Shown in pieces: positions 44,290 to 53,138 of a stretch of 64,000 nucleotides of DNA (its first letter is position 1; each line of letters opens with the position of its first letter). A program made the position numbers and the translations under genes. Source of the DNA: Nannocystis bainbridge (GTDB lineage Bacteria; Myxococcota_A; Polyangia; Nannocystales; Nannocystaceae); NCBI RefSeq assembly GCF_028368995.1, contig NZ_JAQNDL010000005.1, positions 196,501 through 260,500 of the forward strand, given 5' to 3'. The notes beneath the pieces were generated by a model, which had not been told where the DNA came from, made no database searches, and saw only the letters and a list, made by a program, of their open reading frames with translations.

Positions 44290-45249
44290 GTGAAGCTCGA
44301 CAACCGCTCGCCGTACCACGCCCACCTGTTCCGCGGCGGCATCGACGAGCGGCGGCTGTTCGGCTCGGTCGCCGTCCGCGTCACCTACGACATCGTCGGC
44401 GACCGCCTGCGCGTCGCGGACGACCAGGCGTGGCAGGTCTCACCTGCCCCTTGGGACAGCCCGCAGGGGCCGCTGCCCGGCGACGAGCTGTTCTACCGCG
44501 GCGGCGTCGACCTGCTCGTGTTCGGCTCGGCGCGCGCCGCCCGGCCCGTCCCGCGCATCGACGTCGACCTGCGGGTCGGCAGCGGCTTCCGCGGCCGCGT
44601 GGCCGTGTTCGGCGACCGCGTGTGGAAGCGAGGCCCGCGCGGCCTGGCCGCGAGCGCCCCGGTCCCGTTCCGCGCCATGCCGCTGACGCTCGACCGCAGC
44701 TTCGGCGGCAGCTTCGAGTGGGACGGCCTCGCCGCCGGTTTCCCCGACAACCCGGCCGGCCGCGGCTACTACCCCGACGAGCGGACCGCCGAGGGCCAGC
44801 CGCTGGCCAACATCGAGGACCCCGCGGCCCTGTGCGCGCGCTGGGACGACCGCCCCGAGCCGGTCGGCACCGGCTGCCCCGGCCAGGGCTTCGGCCCGCG
44901 GTTGCGCCGCAGCGTCGAGTTCGACCCAGACAGCGGCATGCTCGAGGTCCTGCGCCCGACCTTCTACAACGCCGCCTTCCCGCAGCTGATCGTCCCCGCC
45001 GCCCGGCCCGGCGATCGCGTCTCGATCACCGGCGTGCGCGAGGACGGCCCGCTCGTGTTCCACCTGCCCGACAACCTCCTGCGCGTGCGCCTCGCGTTCG
45101 GCGAAGAGACCGCCGAGAAGACCCCCGCGATCGACCAGATCGGCGTCGAGCCCGACCTGCTGCGCGTGTTCGTGTCCTACCGCTACCCGTTCCGCTACGT
45201 CCTGCACCCGCTGGAGAAGCGCGTCTGCGAGCTCGTCGCCCTGCGCTGA
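44290..45249 (+). CDS. DUF2169 protein (T6SS-associated adaptor)
   Basis: A 319-residue DUF2169 protein: MKLDNRSPYHAHLF, VAVRVTYDIVGDRLR, DRSFGGSFEWDG and PDNPAGRGYYPDE match this family. DUF2169 proteins sit next to VgrG/PAAR genes and adapt effector cargo to the T6SS spike. GTG start at 44290. A repeat copy lies at 44442-44462 (SPAPWDSPQGP). A second DUF2169 gene follows the PAAR-like gene. Confidence 0.85.
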   Translation: MKLDNRSPYHAHLFRGGIDERRLFGSVAVRVTYDIVGDRLRVADDQAWQVSPAPWDSPQGPLPGDELFYRGGVDLLVFGSARAARPVPRIDVDLRVGSGFRGRVAVFGDRVWKRGPRGLAASAPVPFRAMPLTLDRSFGGSFEWDGLAAGFPDNPAGRGYYPDERTAEGQPLANIEDPAALCARWDDRPEPVGTGCPGQGFGPRLRRSVEFDPDSGMLEVLRPTFYNAAFPQLIVPAARPGDRVSITGVREDGPLVFHLPDNLLRVRLAFGEETAEKTPAIDQIGVEPDLLRVFVSYRYPFRYVLHPLEKRVCELVALR

Positions 45250-45273
45250 AGGACATGTTCGAAAGGACATCTC
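45249..45273. repeat. Palindromic repeat between DUF2169 and PAAR-like genes
   Basis: AGGACATGTTCGAAAGGACA is a single unit occupying all but one base of the 24-base gap; the GTG start of the next gene follows directly. Confidence 0.7.
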
Positions 45274-46236
45274 GTGCCGTTCGCCGTCCTCAAAGATTTC
45301 CACCCGATGTTCGGCTACGACCTGCACATCCCGTGGCCGCTGCCCTCGCCCGCGCCGTCGCCCGCGCCCGTCCCCTACTACTGCTTCCACCTGCTGTGCG
45401 GCTGGAAGGGCACCTATCAGCGCGCCATCAGCCACAGCACCAGCTGGGGCGCCCTGGTCCAGAAGGGCAGCGACATCGGCCCCGGCATCCCGCACATCGG
45501 CGTGCCCTCCTACCTGCTGCCGCTCGACATCCTGTTCAGCGCCTCCAAGTCGTACTGGGGCACCAGCGAGTACAAGGCCGAGGGCAAGCCCGCAGCGGTG
45601 TGCATCATCCCGTGGGCCTGCATCAACATCAACCTCAACTGCGGCACCCCCTTCCCCAAGCGGCCCGGCATCGTCATCGCCTTCAACACCCACTACGCGG
45701 GCATGACCTGGGGCGACTTCTTCCACGGCCTCCTCAGCTTCGCCATCGACTGGGCGCTGCAGTGGCTGTTCAACAAGCTGCTCGGCAAGTTCAGCGACAA
45801 GATCGCCAACCGCTTCCTCAACACCGCGCTGACCAAGAGCGCCGCCAAGGCGGCCCTGAACGGCACCGTCAAGCGCAGGGTGATCAACCAGATGGCGCGT
45901 GAGCTGGCCGCGGCCAACCGCGCCCGCGCCGACGCCTTTCTCAAGCTCTTCCCCGCCTTCATCCGCCCCAGCCGCGAGGCCGCCAACCCGATCCTCAACA
46001 ACGCCGTCGGCGCCGTCGCGGGCTTCCTGTTCGGCGGCCCGCTCGGCATGGACGCCAACGGCGCGTTCGGCTGGTGGACCCCCGGCGGCAGCGCCACCAA
46101 CGGCGCCCAGGACTACCTCAACAACAACGTCGTCGACGAGTTCGGCAACACCCCCGAGCGGCCCCCGCCTCCGCCTCCGCCCCCGCGCCGGCCGCCGAGC
46201 ATCGGCCCGGCCCCGCCGCCCCTGTGCCGGCCCTGA
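45274..46236 (+). CDS. PAAR-like protein with C-terminal extension (possible T6SS cargo)
   Basis: A 320-residue protein. Residues about 45-155 read like PAAR/DUF4150 spike-tip proteins: KGSDIGPGIPHIGVPSYLLP, SASKSYWGTSEYKAEGKP and LNCGTPFPKRPG. After this a helical, partly hydrophobic region (HGLLSFAIDWALQWLFNKLL, then AVGAVAGFLFGGPLG) could be a membrane-targeting toxin or anchor, and the C-terminus is a Pro-rich tail. This layout fits a specialised PAAR effector whose activity is unknown. GTG start at 45274. No immunity gene is evident beside it. Confidence 0.65.
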   Translation: MPFAVLKDFHPMFGYDLHIPWPLPSPAPSPAPVPYYCFHLLCGWKGTYQRAISHSTSWGALVQKGSDIGPGIPHIGVPSYLLPLDILFSASKSYWGTSEYKAEGKPAAVCIIPWACININLNCGTPFPKRPGIVIAFNTHYAGMTWGDFFHGLLSFAIDWALQWLFNKLLGKFSDKIANRFLNTALTKSAAKAALNGTVKRRVINQMARELAAANRARADAFLKLFPAFIRPSREAANPILNNAVGAVAGFLFGGPLGMDANGAFGWWTPGGSATNGAQDYLNNNVVDEFGNTPERPPPPPPPPRRPPSIGPAPPPLCRP

Positions 46237-46238
46237 TC

Positions 46239-46260
46239 TACCTGTCCTCCGGGCCAGGTC
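46239..46260. repeat. CTGTCC palindrome
   Basis: CCTGTCCTCCGGGCCAGGT is one imperfect inverted repeat between the PAAR-like gene and the second DUF2169 gene. Confidence 0.65.
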
Positions 46261-46297
46261 GCTCCTCCCCCTCTCGCGCCGCCGAATCAACTGTCCC

Positions 46298-47461
46298 ATG
46301 CGCCAGGTCGAAACCCGCCCGAGCCCCACCGTCCAGCAGGTCTCCGACATGCTCCCGTCGGGCGAGCCGATGCTCGCCGTGCTGGCCAAGCGCACCTACG
46401 ACGTCGGCGCCGACGGCCGCTGCAGCCTCGCCGACGAGCAGGCCCCGCTGCTGGCCGCCCCGCTCGACGACCCCGACGTCCCCGACCTCCTGCTCGCCGA
46501 CTCCGACCTCCACCCCTACAAGCCGCGCACCGACCTCGTCCTGCTCGGCCACGCCCACGGGCGCCAGCGCGTGCGCCGGCTCGAAGTGCTCGTCCGCGTC
46601 CCTGGCCACGAGCACCGGATCGCCGTCATCGGCGCGCGCACCTGTTCGATCGAGCAGGGCAAGCTCCGCTTCTCCGACCCGCTGCCGATCGACAAGGTCC
46701 CGCTGTCGCCGCTGTACGCCTACGGCGGGCGCGATCGCGGCGCAGAGGCCCGCCACGGCAACCCGCTCGCCAGCCCCGAGTGGAGCCGGGCCCTCGCCGG
46801 CGCCGATCCAGACGCCCTCTCGCCCTACCGTTACCCGCGCAACCCCGTCGGCCGCGGCTACCTGCTCGAGGTCGATCCGGGCCACGACGACGCCTTCGAG
46901 CTGCCGCAGCTCGAAGATCCCACCGACCTCCTCACGCCGACCCGGATCGTCGGCGACTGGCTCGACAACTGGCACCGCCTGCCCCTGCCGCACGCCGGCG
47001 GGTGGGTCCACTACGACTGGTACCCGCGGATCGCCTTTGCGGGCATGGTCCCGATCGTCGAGCATTTCGACGAGCCGCCGCTCGAGGTCGAGCGCGAGCT
47101 CGTCCCCGATCTGCTGGCCGACGGCACCGGCCGCACCGTCCTCGATTTCCGCTACGAGATCGCCTGCGGCGCCCCGCTCGGCCTCCAGGTGCCACATCTC
47201 CGCGGCGGCGAGCCCGTCGAGCTGCACGGCGTCCACCCGACCCGGCCCCGCTGGGGCTTCACCGTCCCGCCGGCCCCGCGCCTGCACACCGACGGCCGCG
47301 ACGGCCGCCTGAACCCCGCCGAGCCCGTGCTCCACACCGTCGTGATCGAGCCCGACCTCGATCGCATCACCCTCGTGTGGCGCGGCGCGGCCCCGGCCCG
47401 CCGCCAGTATCACCCGCAGGAGCTCGAGAGCATGCCGCTGCGGGTCGACTGGCGCGAGTGA
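46298..47461 (+). CDS. Second DUF2169 protein (T6SS-associated)
   Basis: A 387-residue DUF2169 protein. ATG 46298 (MRQVETRPSP) is chosen; the frame upstream runs back over the PAAR-like gene. Shared family features are VLAKRTYDVGADG, DLHPYKPRTDLVLLG (the DUF2169 metal-like signature), PRNPVGRGY and the C-terminal LDRITLVWRGAAP. It has a longer C-terminal half than the first copy. Presence of two divergent DUF2169 genes around one PAAR gene suggests separate roles in loading and spike assembly. Confidence 0.85.
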   Translation: MRQVETRPSPTVQQVSDMLPSGEPMLAVLAKRTYDVGADGRCSLADEQAPLLAAPLDDPDVPDLLLADSDLHPYKPRTDLVLLGHAHGRQRVRRLEVLVRVPGHEHRIAVIGARTCSIEQGKLRFSDPLPIDKVPLSPLYAYGGRDRGAEARHGNPLASPEWSRALAGADPDALSPYRYPRNPVGRGYLLEVDPGHDDAFELPQLEDPTDLLTPTRIVGDWLDNWHRLPLPHAGGWVHYDWYPRIAFAGMVPIVEHFDEPPLEVERELVPDLLADGTGRTVLDFRYEIACGAPLGLQVPHLRGGEPVELHGVHPTRPRWGFTVPPAPRLHTDGRDGRLNPAEPVLHTVVIEPDLDRITLVWRGAAPARRQYHPQELESMPLRVDWRE

Positions 47462-47556
47462 CATGTTCCAATGGACATGTCCTCTGCGACATGTCTCCGG
47501 AAACATGCTCGATGTCACGAGCCCCCGCCTCTCAGGGTCGAAGGGGCATGTCCCCC
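47459..47556. repeat. CATGTCC palindrome array
   Basis: At 47459-47520: GACATGTTCC, GGACATGTCC, GACATGTCTCC and AACATGCTCG; at 47541-47556: GGGGCATGTCCCCC. The array fills the convergent gap between the DUF2169 and permease genes and ends 14 bases before the permease stop. Confidence 0.8.
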
Positions 47557-47569
47557 ATCGACCACGGGC

Positions 47570-49081
47570 TCAGGCTCGCCCGAGCCCGGCGAGCACGGGC
47601 AGCCGCGAGGCCACCAGCGCCACCGGGCCGCTGGCCAGCGCGCAGATGATCAGCGCCGCCCCTGCGGGCCCCGCCAGATCGATCCACGACAGCGCGAACG
47701 GCAGGTGGTCGACCGGATAGACCTCCGGGTCGAGCGGATAACGGAACACCGCCACCATCCAGCCGAACGCCAGCCCGAGGCCGACCCCGATCAGCGTGCC
47801 GAGCAGCCCGGCGAACACCCCGACCGCCTCGAACACGGCGAAGATCGTCCGCGAGTCGGCGCCGAGGCTCATCAGCGCCGCGATCTCCTCGCGCTTGCGG
47901 CGGACCAGCAGCAGCAGGCTCGCCAGCAGGGCCGTGGCCGCCACCACCTCGAGCAGGCCGAGCACCAGCGACACCGCCGCGCGGATCTGCCGCAGCCCGG
48001 CGAGCACGTCCTCGCCCTGCTGCTCCCACGTGGTCGCGCGGAAGCCGTCGCCCATCGCCGCCACCACCTCGCCGGCGAACGCCTTCGCCGAGTCCGGGTC
48101 GCGCAGCGCGAACTCCACCCCGCTGACCCGGCGCTCGGCGAAGAACAGCGCCTGCGCGGCCGACAGGTGGACCAGCGCCAGCGACGCGTCGTAGTCGCCG
48201 ACCCCGGTGTCGAGCAGGTCGACCACCTCGTACTCGCCGTGGCGCGGCGGGCGGGCCATCGCCGCCGCCGTCCCGTCGAGCTCCGCCGGCACCACCAGCC
48301 GCACCGCGTCGCCGACCTTCACCTCGAGGCGCTCGGCCAGGCGCGAGCCGAGCGCGATCGCCGGGACGTGGCGGACGTCGCCCGGGCGCACCTTCATCAG
48401 GTCGCCGCCGCGCAGCATCGCCGCCGTACCCGGCAGCCCGGCCGCCAGCTCCGGCTCGACCCCCTTGATCAGCGCGATCACCGGCGCGTTGCGGTCGATC
48501 GGCCGGGTGTGTGTCTCCTGGGACATGTCCTCGGGCGCATGTCCTTTTGGACCTGGCGCCACGGACCTGTCCTCCTGGACATCCTTGTGCAGCGGCACCA
48601 CCGCCGCGGTCGAGAACGCGAACGGCGAGGCCGCCAGGACCCGCGGGTCGCCGCCCCAGCGGGCCACCACCTGCGGGTACTCGTCGAAGTCGAGCCCGTA
48701 CTCGGTGAGCGTCACGTGGCCGCCGACCTTGCTGAGGCGGCCGATCAGCTCGCGCTCGAAGCCCGAGGTCACCCCGAGCACCGTGATCAGCGCCGCGCAG
48801 CCGAGGCCCGTGCCGAACACCGCCACCGCCACCGCGGGCATCAGGTAGCGCGCGCACAGCAGGCCCACGGTGACCAGCGCCGCCAGCCCGGCGACCAGCG
48901 GCGGCGCGACCGCGCGGACCCCGAGCAGCGTCGTCGCCGCGCCCGCGATCGTCAGCAGCGCCGCGACGATCAGCACCGCGCGCACGCCTTTGCCGGCCCC
49001 GCGCCGCCCCTCGCGGAGGAGCATGCGGCGGGCCACCAGCGCGATCAGGGCCCAGCGGCGGCGGGAGCTGCGGGCGGCCAC
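47570..49081 (-). CDS. LolC/E-type FtsX permease (ABC family)
   Basis: A 503-residue inner-membrane permease. Two N-terminal helices lead to a large periplasmic domain (about 105-365), then three C-terminal helices (VSLVLGLLEVVAATALLASLLLLV, IFAVFEAVGVFAGLLGTLIGVGLG, LAGPAGAALIICALASG), the FtsX/MacB_PCD layout of LolC/LolE lipoprotein exporters. The cytosolic loop RRKREEIAALMSLGA is the coupling region. A 25-residue insert (about 164-188, VQEDRSVAPGPKGHAPEDMS) is encoded by the palindromic repeat. No ATPase (LolD) gene is nearby. Its stop is convergent with the repeat array. Confidence 0.82.
   Translation of the reverse strand: MAARSSRRRWALIALVARRMLLREGRRGAGKGVRAVLIVAALLTIAGAATTLLGVRAVAPPLVAGLAALVTVGLLCARYLMPAVAVAVFGTGLGCAALITVLGVTSGFERELIGRLSKVGGHVTLTEYGLDFDEYPQVVARWGGDPRVLAASPFAFSTAAVVPLHKDVQEDRSVAPGPKGHAPEDMSQETHTRPIDRNAPVIALIKGVEPELAAGLPGTAAMLRGGDLMKVRPGDVRHVPAIALGSRLAERLEVKVGDAVRLVVPAELDGTAAAMARPPRHGEYEVVDLLDTGVGDYDASLALVHLSAAQALFFAERRVSGVEFALRDPDSAKAFAGEVVAAMGDGFRATTWEQQGEDVLAGLRQIRAAVSLVLGLLEVVAATALLASLLLLVRRKREEIAALMSLGADSRTIFAVFEAVGVFAGLLGTLIGVGLGLAFGWMVAVFRYPLDPEVYPVDHLPFALSWIDLAGPAGAALIICALASGPVALVASRLPVLAGLGRA
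48515..48592. repeat. Palindromic repeats inserted in the permease gene
   Basis: GGGACATGTCCTCGG, GCGCATGTCCTTTTGGACC and GGACCTGTCCTCCTGGACAT lie in tandem. Read on the minus strand they encode an in-frame Gly/Pro/Ser/Asp-rich loop in the periplasmic domain, as if the array inserted in a length-tolerant site. Confidence 0.8.
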
Positions 49082-49085
49082 GGCG

Positions 49086-50993
49086 TCACTCGTAGCGCAG
49101 GCCCTCGACGGGGCGCAGTTTGGCCGCGCGCAGCGACGGCGGCAGCGTGGCGACGAAGCAGATCGCCAGCGTCATCGCCAGGATCCAGCCGATCTGGGCC
49201 AGGCTGAACTCGACCGGCAATTCTTCGATGAAGTAGACCTCGGGGTCGAGCGTGTAGCCGTAGAGCGACACCAGCCAGCACAGCACCAGGCCGAACAGCA
49301 CCCCCGCGGCCGCCCCGGACAGCCCGATCGCCATCCCGGTGACCTGGAAGATCCGCGCCACCTGCGGCCCGGTCGCGCCCATCGACATCAGGATCGCCAC
49401 GTCGTTGGTGCGGCGGACCACCATCGTCCACAGCGCCGACAGCACGTTGAACGTGGCCACCGTGATCACCAGGCTGAGGATCACCGTGATGATGTTCTTC
49501 TGCAGGCGGATGCTCTTGAACAGGTTCTCGTTCAAGTTCTGCCACTCGAGCACCTGGTACTCGCGGCCTGGCAGCGCCGCGCGGATCGTCGCGCCGACCT
49601 GGGCCGACAGGTCCGGGTTCTGCAGCCGGAGGTCGATGCCCGACACCTGGTCGCGGCCGCGGTACTTGAAGCGCTGCAGCTCCTTGATGTGCACGTACAC
49701 CAGGCGGCTGTCGTACTCCTGGAAGCCGGCCTGGAAGATCCCGGCGACCCGGTAGTACTGGAATTCGGGCTCGCTCGAGGCGTCGAACGACGAGCCCGGG
49801 TCGACCACCATCACCAGCGAGTCCTCGTGCAGGCCGAGGTCGCGAGCCAGCGACGCGCCGACGAAGATCGTCGGCAGCGCGCTGGCGTCGAAGCGGGCCG
49901 CGGGTTCGCCGGTGGCCGACTCTTCGGGCCACGCGTCGTCGTCGAGGAGATCGCCGCGGATCTCGCCGGGGATACGCTTACGGACCGCGGGGACCTGGGC
50001 GTAGTGGTTCATCGCCCGCTCGTACCAGCCTGCGCCGCGCGGATCGGGCGTGACCGCGATCGCCGGCGGCAATTCCTCCGGCTCGCGATCGGGCACCGGC
50101 ATCAGCTCGAAGTCGGAGCGCAGAACCGGGAGCGGGATCGCCCGCCCGCTGCCGCGTTGAAGGTGAGCCGGCAGGTCGATCACCTCCGCCGCCGTCTCGG
50201 GCTCGATCCCCTTCACCAGCACGCTCGCGAGCCGGAGATCGTCGGTGCGGCCGCCCTCCGGATCGTAGGGCGCCAGCATCATCGCGTAGTAGACGAACGG
50301 GCTCGCGCCGGTGACGCCGGGGCGCGTGCGCAGGTACGCCTCGAAGCGGCGGTACTCGGCCATGCCCGAGCTGCGGGTCACGTTGATGTGCGCGTACACG
50401 CCGAGCACGCGGCGTTCGAACTCGTGCTGAAAGCCCGTGGCGACCGACTGGACCACGATCAGCGCCGCGACCCCCAGGACCACCCCGATGATGCTGGTGG
50501 TGCCGAAGATCGACGAGTACTGCACGAGCAGCAGCAGCAGCCCGAGGAAGCTGGCGGCCGCGGTGGCGATCACCAGCGCGAGGCTGTGGTAGCCGAGGTT
50601 GAGCAGCAGCAGCGCGACGCCGGCGATCGCCCAGCACACCGCGCACAGCAGGCGAGCCCCGCGCGGCACTCGCTCGGCGCGGATGATCCGCAGCCCGAGC
50701 GATCGCTCGTAGCCGAGGGCGCCCGACAGCAGCCAGAACAGCACCAGCAGGCCCAGGGCCGCGGCGCCCGCGTAGCCGACGGCCGGCGCCCACTCCGGCA
50801 GCGCGTCGGCGAAGCCGAGCGGACCGGCGAGCGCGAGCGGCGTGGCCCACGAGAGCACGAACAGGCTCAGCAGTCCGGCGCGTCGGGGCGACGCGGGACC
50901 GGGCGTCCGCGCCCCGAACCGATCTCCCGCCCGATGAGGCCCGGAACGGGCGAGCGGAGGGCCTTGTACGTGCGGCGGCTTCAGGCCGGGCAC
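49086..50993 (-). CDS. FtsX/LolC-like ABC permease
   Basis: A permease of about 635 residues with the FtsX/MacB_PCD core: FGTTSIIGVVLGVAALIVVQ, a large periplasmic domain, VILSLVITVATFNVLSALWTM, the coupling loop RRTNDVAILMSMGATG, and last helices. In front of the core are about four extra helices (LLSLFVLSWATPLALAG, VGYAGAAALGLLVLFWLL and two more). The start is uncertain; GTG at 50993 (VPGLKPPH) is used. It ends 4 bases before the start of the next permease, so the two are an operon. They likely form a heterodimer, as LolC with LolE; the ATPase is not in this cluster. Confidence 0.75.
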   Translation of the reverse strand: MPGLKPPHVQGPPLARSGPHRAGDRFGARTPGPASPRRAGLLSLFVLSWATPLALAGPLGFADALPEWAPAVGYAGAAALGLLVLFWLLSGALGYERSLGLRIIRAERVPRGARLLCAVCWAIAGVALLLLNLGYHSLALVIATAAASFLGLLLLLVQYSSIFGTTSIIGVVLGVAALIVVQSVATGFQHEFERRVLGVYAHINVTRSSGMAEYRRFEAYLRTRPGVTGASPFVYYAMMLAPYDPEGGRTDDLRLASVLVKGIEPETAAEVIDLPAHLQRGSGRAIPLPVLRSDFELMPVPDREPEELPPAIAVTPDPRGAGWYERAMNHYAQVPAVRKRIPGEIRGDLLDDDAWPEESATGEPAARFDASALPTIFVGASLARDLGLHEDSLVMVVDPGSSFDASSEPEFQYYRVAGIFQAGFQEYDSRLVYVHIKELQRFKYRGRDQVSGIDLRLQNPDLSAQVGATIRAALPGREYQVLEWQNLNENLFKSIRLQKNIITVILSLVITVATFNVLSALWTMVVRRTNDVAILMSMGATGPQVARIFQVTGMAIGLSGAAAGVLFGLVLCWLVSLYGYTLDPEVYFIEELPVEFSLAQIGWILAMTLAICFVATLPPSLRAAKLRPVEGLRYE

Positions 50994-51219
50994 GCTAGCA
51001 GCCGGCCTTTGCGCGGTCAACGAGCGCGGGGCCACGGGTGCGCCGCAAAGCGTGATTCGGCGGCGTGCACCTGGGCCTGCAGCGCCTGTGACGTCGACGG
51101 CGGGGCGCTCGGCATCCTTAGTTGAGTCAGCACGGGCTTGCCGCGGCGACACACACAAGTTGCCCGCGACACCTTACAATCGGGCGAATTCTTCGGCCCA
51201 GCACGGCCTGGCGCGAACC

Positions 51220-51249
51220 TTGACACACCTCGCTGGCGCAAGTTACGCT
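51220..51249 (+). promoter_or_regulatory. Sigma-70-type promoter of the outer-membrane gene
   Basis: TTGACA (51220-51225), 18-base spacer, TACGCT (51244-51249). The start ATG is at 51280, giving a leader of about 24 bases. Confidence 0.6.
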
Positions 51250-51279
51250 GCGCCGACCGCTGAATCTCGGAGCTCCCGC

Positions 51280-52185
51280 ATGCCCAGACGGTTCCTTTCT
51301 TCGTTTGCCCTAGCGGCGTTCGGCCTGAGTTTGCTTCTCGGCTCTTCAGAGGCTTGGGCGGGACCCTACGACCTGCGGCTCAGCCAGCTTGGCACGATGG
51401 CCAATGGCGTGGTCACGGGCAACGACGGTGACTTCCGCAGCCTCGCCTCGGAGCTCGGCGTCCTCATGGCGCCCAAGCCCGTCGACCCCGCCGACTCGCT
51501 CGGTCTCTCGGGCTTCGCGGTCTCGGCCGACATCAGCCTGAACACGATCAGCAACGGCGAGAATTTCTGGAAGAACGCCACGCGCGGCGATCCGGGCAAG
51601 GTCGCGCCGACCTTGCAGCTCATGGGTCGCAAGGGTCTGTGGCCTGGCATCGAGGTCGGCGCCGGCGCGACGCACCTGTTCGGCAGCCGGCTGTGGACGA
51701 TCAGCGGCTACGGCAAGGTGGCGATCCACGAAGGCTTCCACCACTTGCCGATCCCCTCGATCGCGCTGCGCGGCATGTTCTCGCGCCTGGTCGGCGCCGA
51801 GGACATGAACATGACCACGGGCGCGTTCGACATCTCGATCTCGCACGTGTTCGGGGTCGGCAAGACCGTCAACCTGACGCCGTACGCCGGCTATCAGGGC
51901 TTGATGATCTTCGCGCGCTCCGGCGTGCTCGACGCCACGCCGACCACTGACGAGTACCTCGACAAGTCGCCGGTGTTGAGCGAGTTCGTCTTCAAGGATG
52001 CGGGTATGATCTACCGGCACCGCCCGTTCGTCGGCTTCCGATTCATCTTCAGCGTCTTGCGCGTCGGCGTCGAGGCGATGATCGTCCCTGGCGGCAAGCG
52101 CGAGGGAGAGATCGAAGGCAACAAGGTCGCCGACAAATCCGGGCTGCAACAGCAGTACACTCTCTCCCTGGGTCTGGACTTCTAA
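51280..52185 (+). CDS. Outer-membrane beta-barrel protein
   Basis: A 301-residue exported protein. Start at 51280 (MPRRFLSSFALAAFGLSLLL) gives a signal peptide ending near EAWA. The mature protein has alternating strands rich in Gly and aromatics (ADISLNTIS, PGIEVGAGATHLFG, TISGYGKVAIHEGF, TPYAGYQGLMIFA, HRPFVGFRFIFSVLRVGVEAM) and ends in QYTLSLGLDF, a beta-barrel C-terminus recognised by the BAM complex. Its stop overlaps the next gene (TAATG). Transcribed from a good promoter 30 bases upstream. Confidence 0.82.
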   Translation: MPRRFLSSFALAAFGLSLLLGSSEAWAGPYDLRLSQLGTMANGVVTGNDGDFRSLASELGVLMAPKPVDPADSLGLSGFAVSADISLNTISNGENFWKNATRGDPGKVAPTLQLMGRKGLWPGIEVGAGATHLFGSRLWTISGYGKVAIHEGFHHLPIPSIALRGMFSRLVGAEDMNMTTGAFDISISHVFGVGKTVNLTPYAGYQGLMIFARSGVLDATPTTDEYLDKSPVLSEFVFKDAGMIYRHRPFVGFRFIFSVLRVGVEAMIVPGGKREGEIEGNKVADKSGLQQQYTLSLGLDF

Positions 52186-53030
52186 TGTTCGTCCTCTGTC
52201 CGTCCTGCGCCGGTCCCTTCCGCATCCCTGCCGACCAGATCGCCCCGCTGGTCCAGATCGCGTGCCCGCACTGCGAGTTCCGCATGATCCTGGACTTCGA
52301 GGCGGCCAACGAGCCGTCGCTCGCCGATCCCGGGCAGCTGTTCGCTCAGGGCTTCGAGAGCGCCGAGGCGTACTTCAGCGTCTACAGCCACGTCGGTCCG
52401 CAGTCCGACATCACCCCGCGCAAGGTCGAGGCTCCGCCGGCGCGTCCGGTCGAGGTCGAGGCTCCGGCCGCCAAGGCTCCGCCGACCTCGCCTGCTGCCA
52501 CGCCGCCGGTCTCGGCGCACACGCCTGCGACCGCGCCGGTGTCCTCGCCGCCCCCGCTCGCCGCTGCCGAGCCGCCGTTCCGCGCCGGCAACAAGACGAT
52601 CATCCAGGCGCCCAAGCGCCCGGCCAGCATGGACCCGCGGGCCGGCGAGGTCGCTTCGGCGCCGAGTGGTTCGTCGATGCGGGCCGGCAACAAGGGCATC
52701 GAGGCCGAGCCGGTCGCCGAGGCCAAGGTCAGCGCCGTGCAGCCCGAGCCGCGGATTCCGCCGCACACGCCGCCGGCCCAGACCGCGACCAGCAACCCGC
52801 CGGCGCCCACCGAGCCGGCCGTCGTCGCCAAGGTCGAGGACGCTGCGACGCAGTCCAACGCCAACTTGCCGACGCAGAAGCAAGAGGCGACCAGCCGGCC
52901 GTCCGAGCCGGAGAAGCCGATCGCCACCACGCCGCCGCCGACCGGCAGCTCCAACGTCGTCTACATCGCGCTGGTGGTGGTGGTGATCATCGCCGTCGTC
53001 GTGGTCATCGTCCTCAACTCCAAGGGTTGA
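52185..53030 (+). CDS. Zinc-ribbon protein with C-terminal membrane anchor
   Basis: A 281-residue protein. The N-terminus has CPSC-x-CPHC (VLCPSCAGPF..ACPHCEF), a zinc ribbon of the MJ0042 type seen at the front of many deltaproteobacterial membrane proteins. Residues about 70-255 are Pro/Ala/Thr-rich and probably disordered. A single C-terminal helix (VVYIALVVVVIIAVVVVIVL) anchors it with the zinc ribbon in the cytoplasm. It overlaps the outer-membrane gene by one base. Such proteins are often fused to signalling or motility domains; none is attached here. Confidence 0.75.
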   Translation: MFVLCPSCAGPFRIPADQIAPLVQIACPHCEFRMILDFEAANEPSLADPGQLFAQGFESAEAYFSVYSHVGPQSDITPRKVEAPPARPVEVEAPAAKAPPTSPAATPPVSAHTPATAPVSSPPPLAAAEPPFRAGNKTIIQAPKRPASMDPRAGEVASAPSGSSMRAGNKGIEAEPVAEAKVSAVQPEPRIPPHTPPAQTATSNPPAPTEPAVVAKVEDAATQSNANLPTQKQEATSRPSEPEKPIATTPPPTGSSNVVYIALVVVVIIAVVVVIVLNSKG

Positions 53031-53062
53031 GGACCCGCCGACGCCCTCGCGGCGTCGACGGC

Positions 53063-53100
53063 GAAGCCCGCTCCTTCCGGCTGGAAGGGCGGGCTTCGTG
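53063..53100 (+). terminator. Hairpin after the zinc-ribbon gene
   Basis: GAAGCCCGCTCCTTCC (53063-53078) pairs with GGAAGGGCGGGCTTC (53083-53097), one bulged base. The stem is strong but no clear U-tract follows, so rho-independence is uncertain. Confidence 0.6.
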
Positions 53101-53138
53101 ATTCGGGCTTCGTGATCTTGGCGGCCTCAGGCGCGCGG

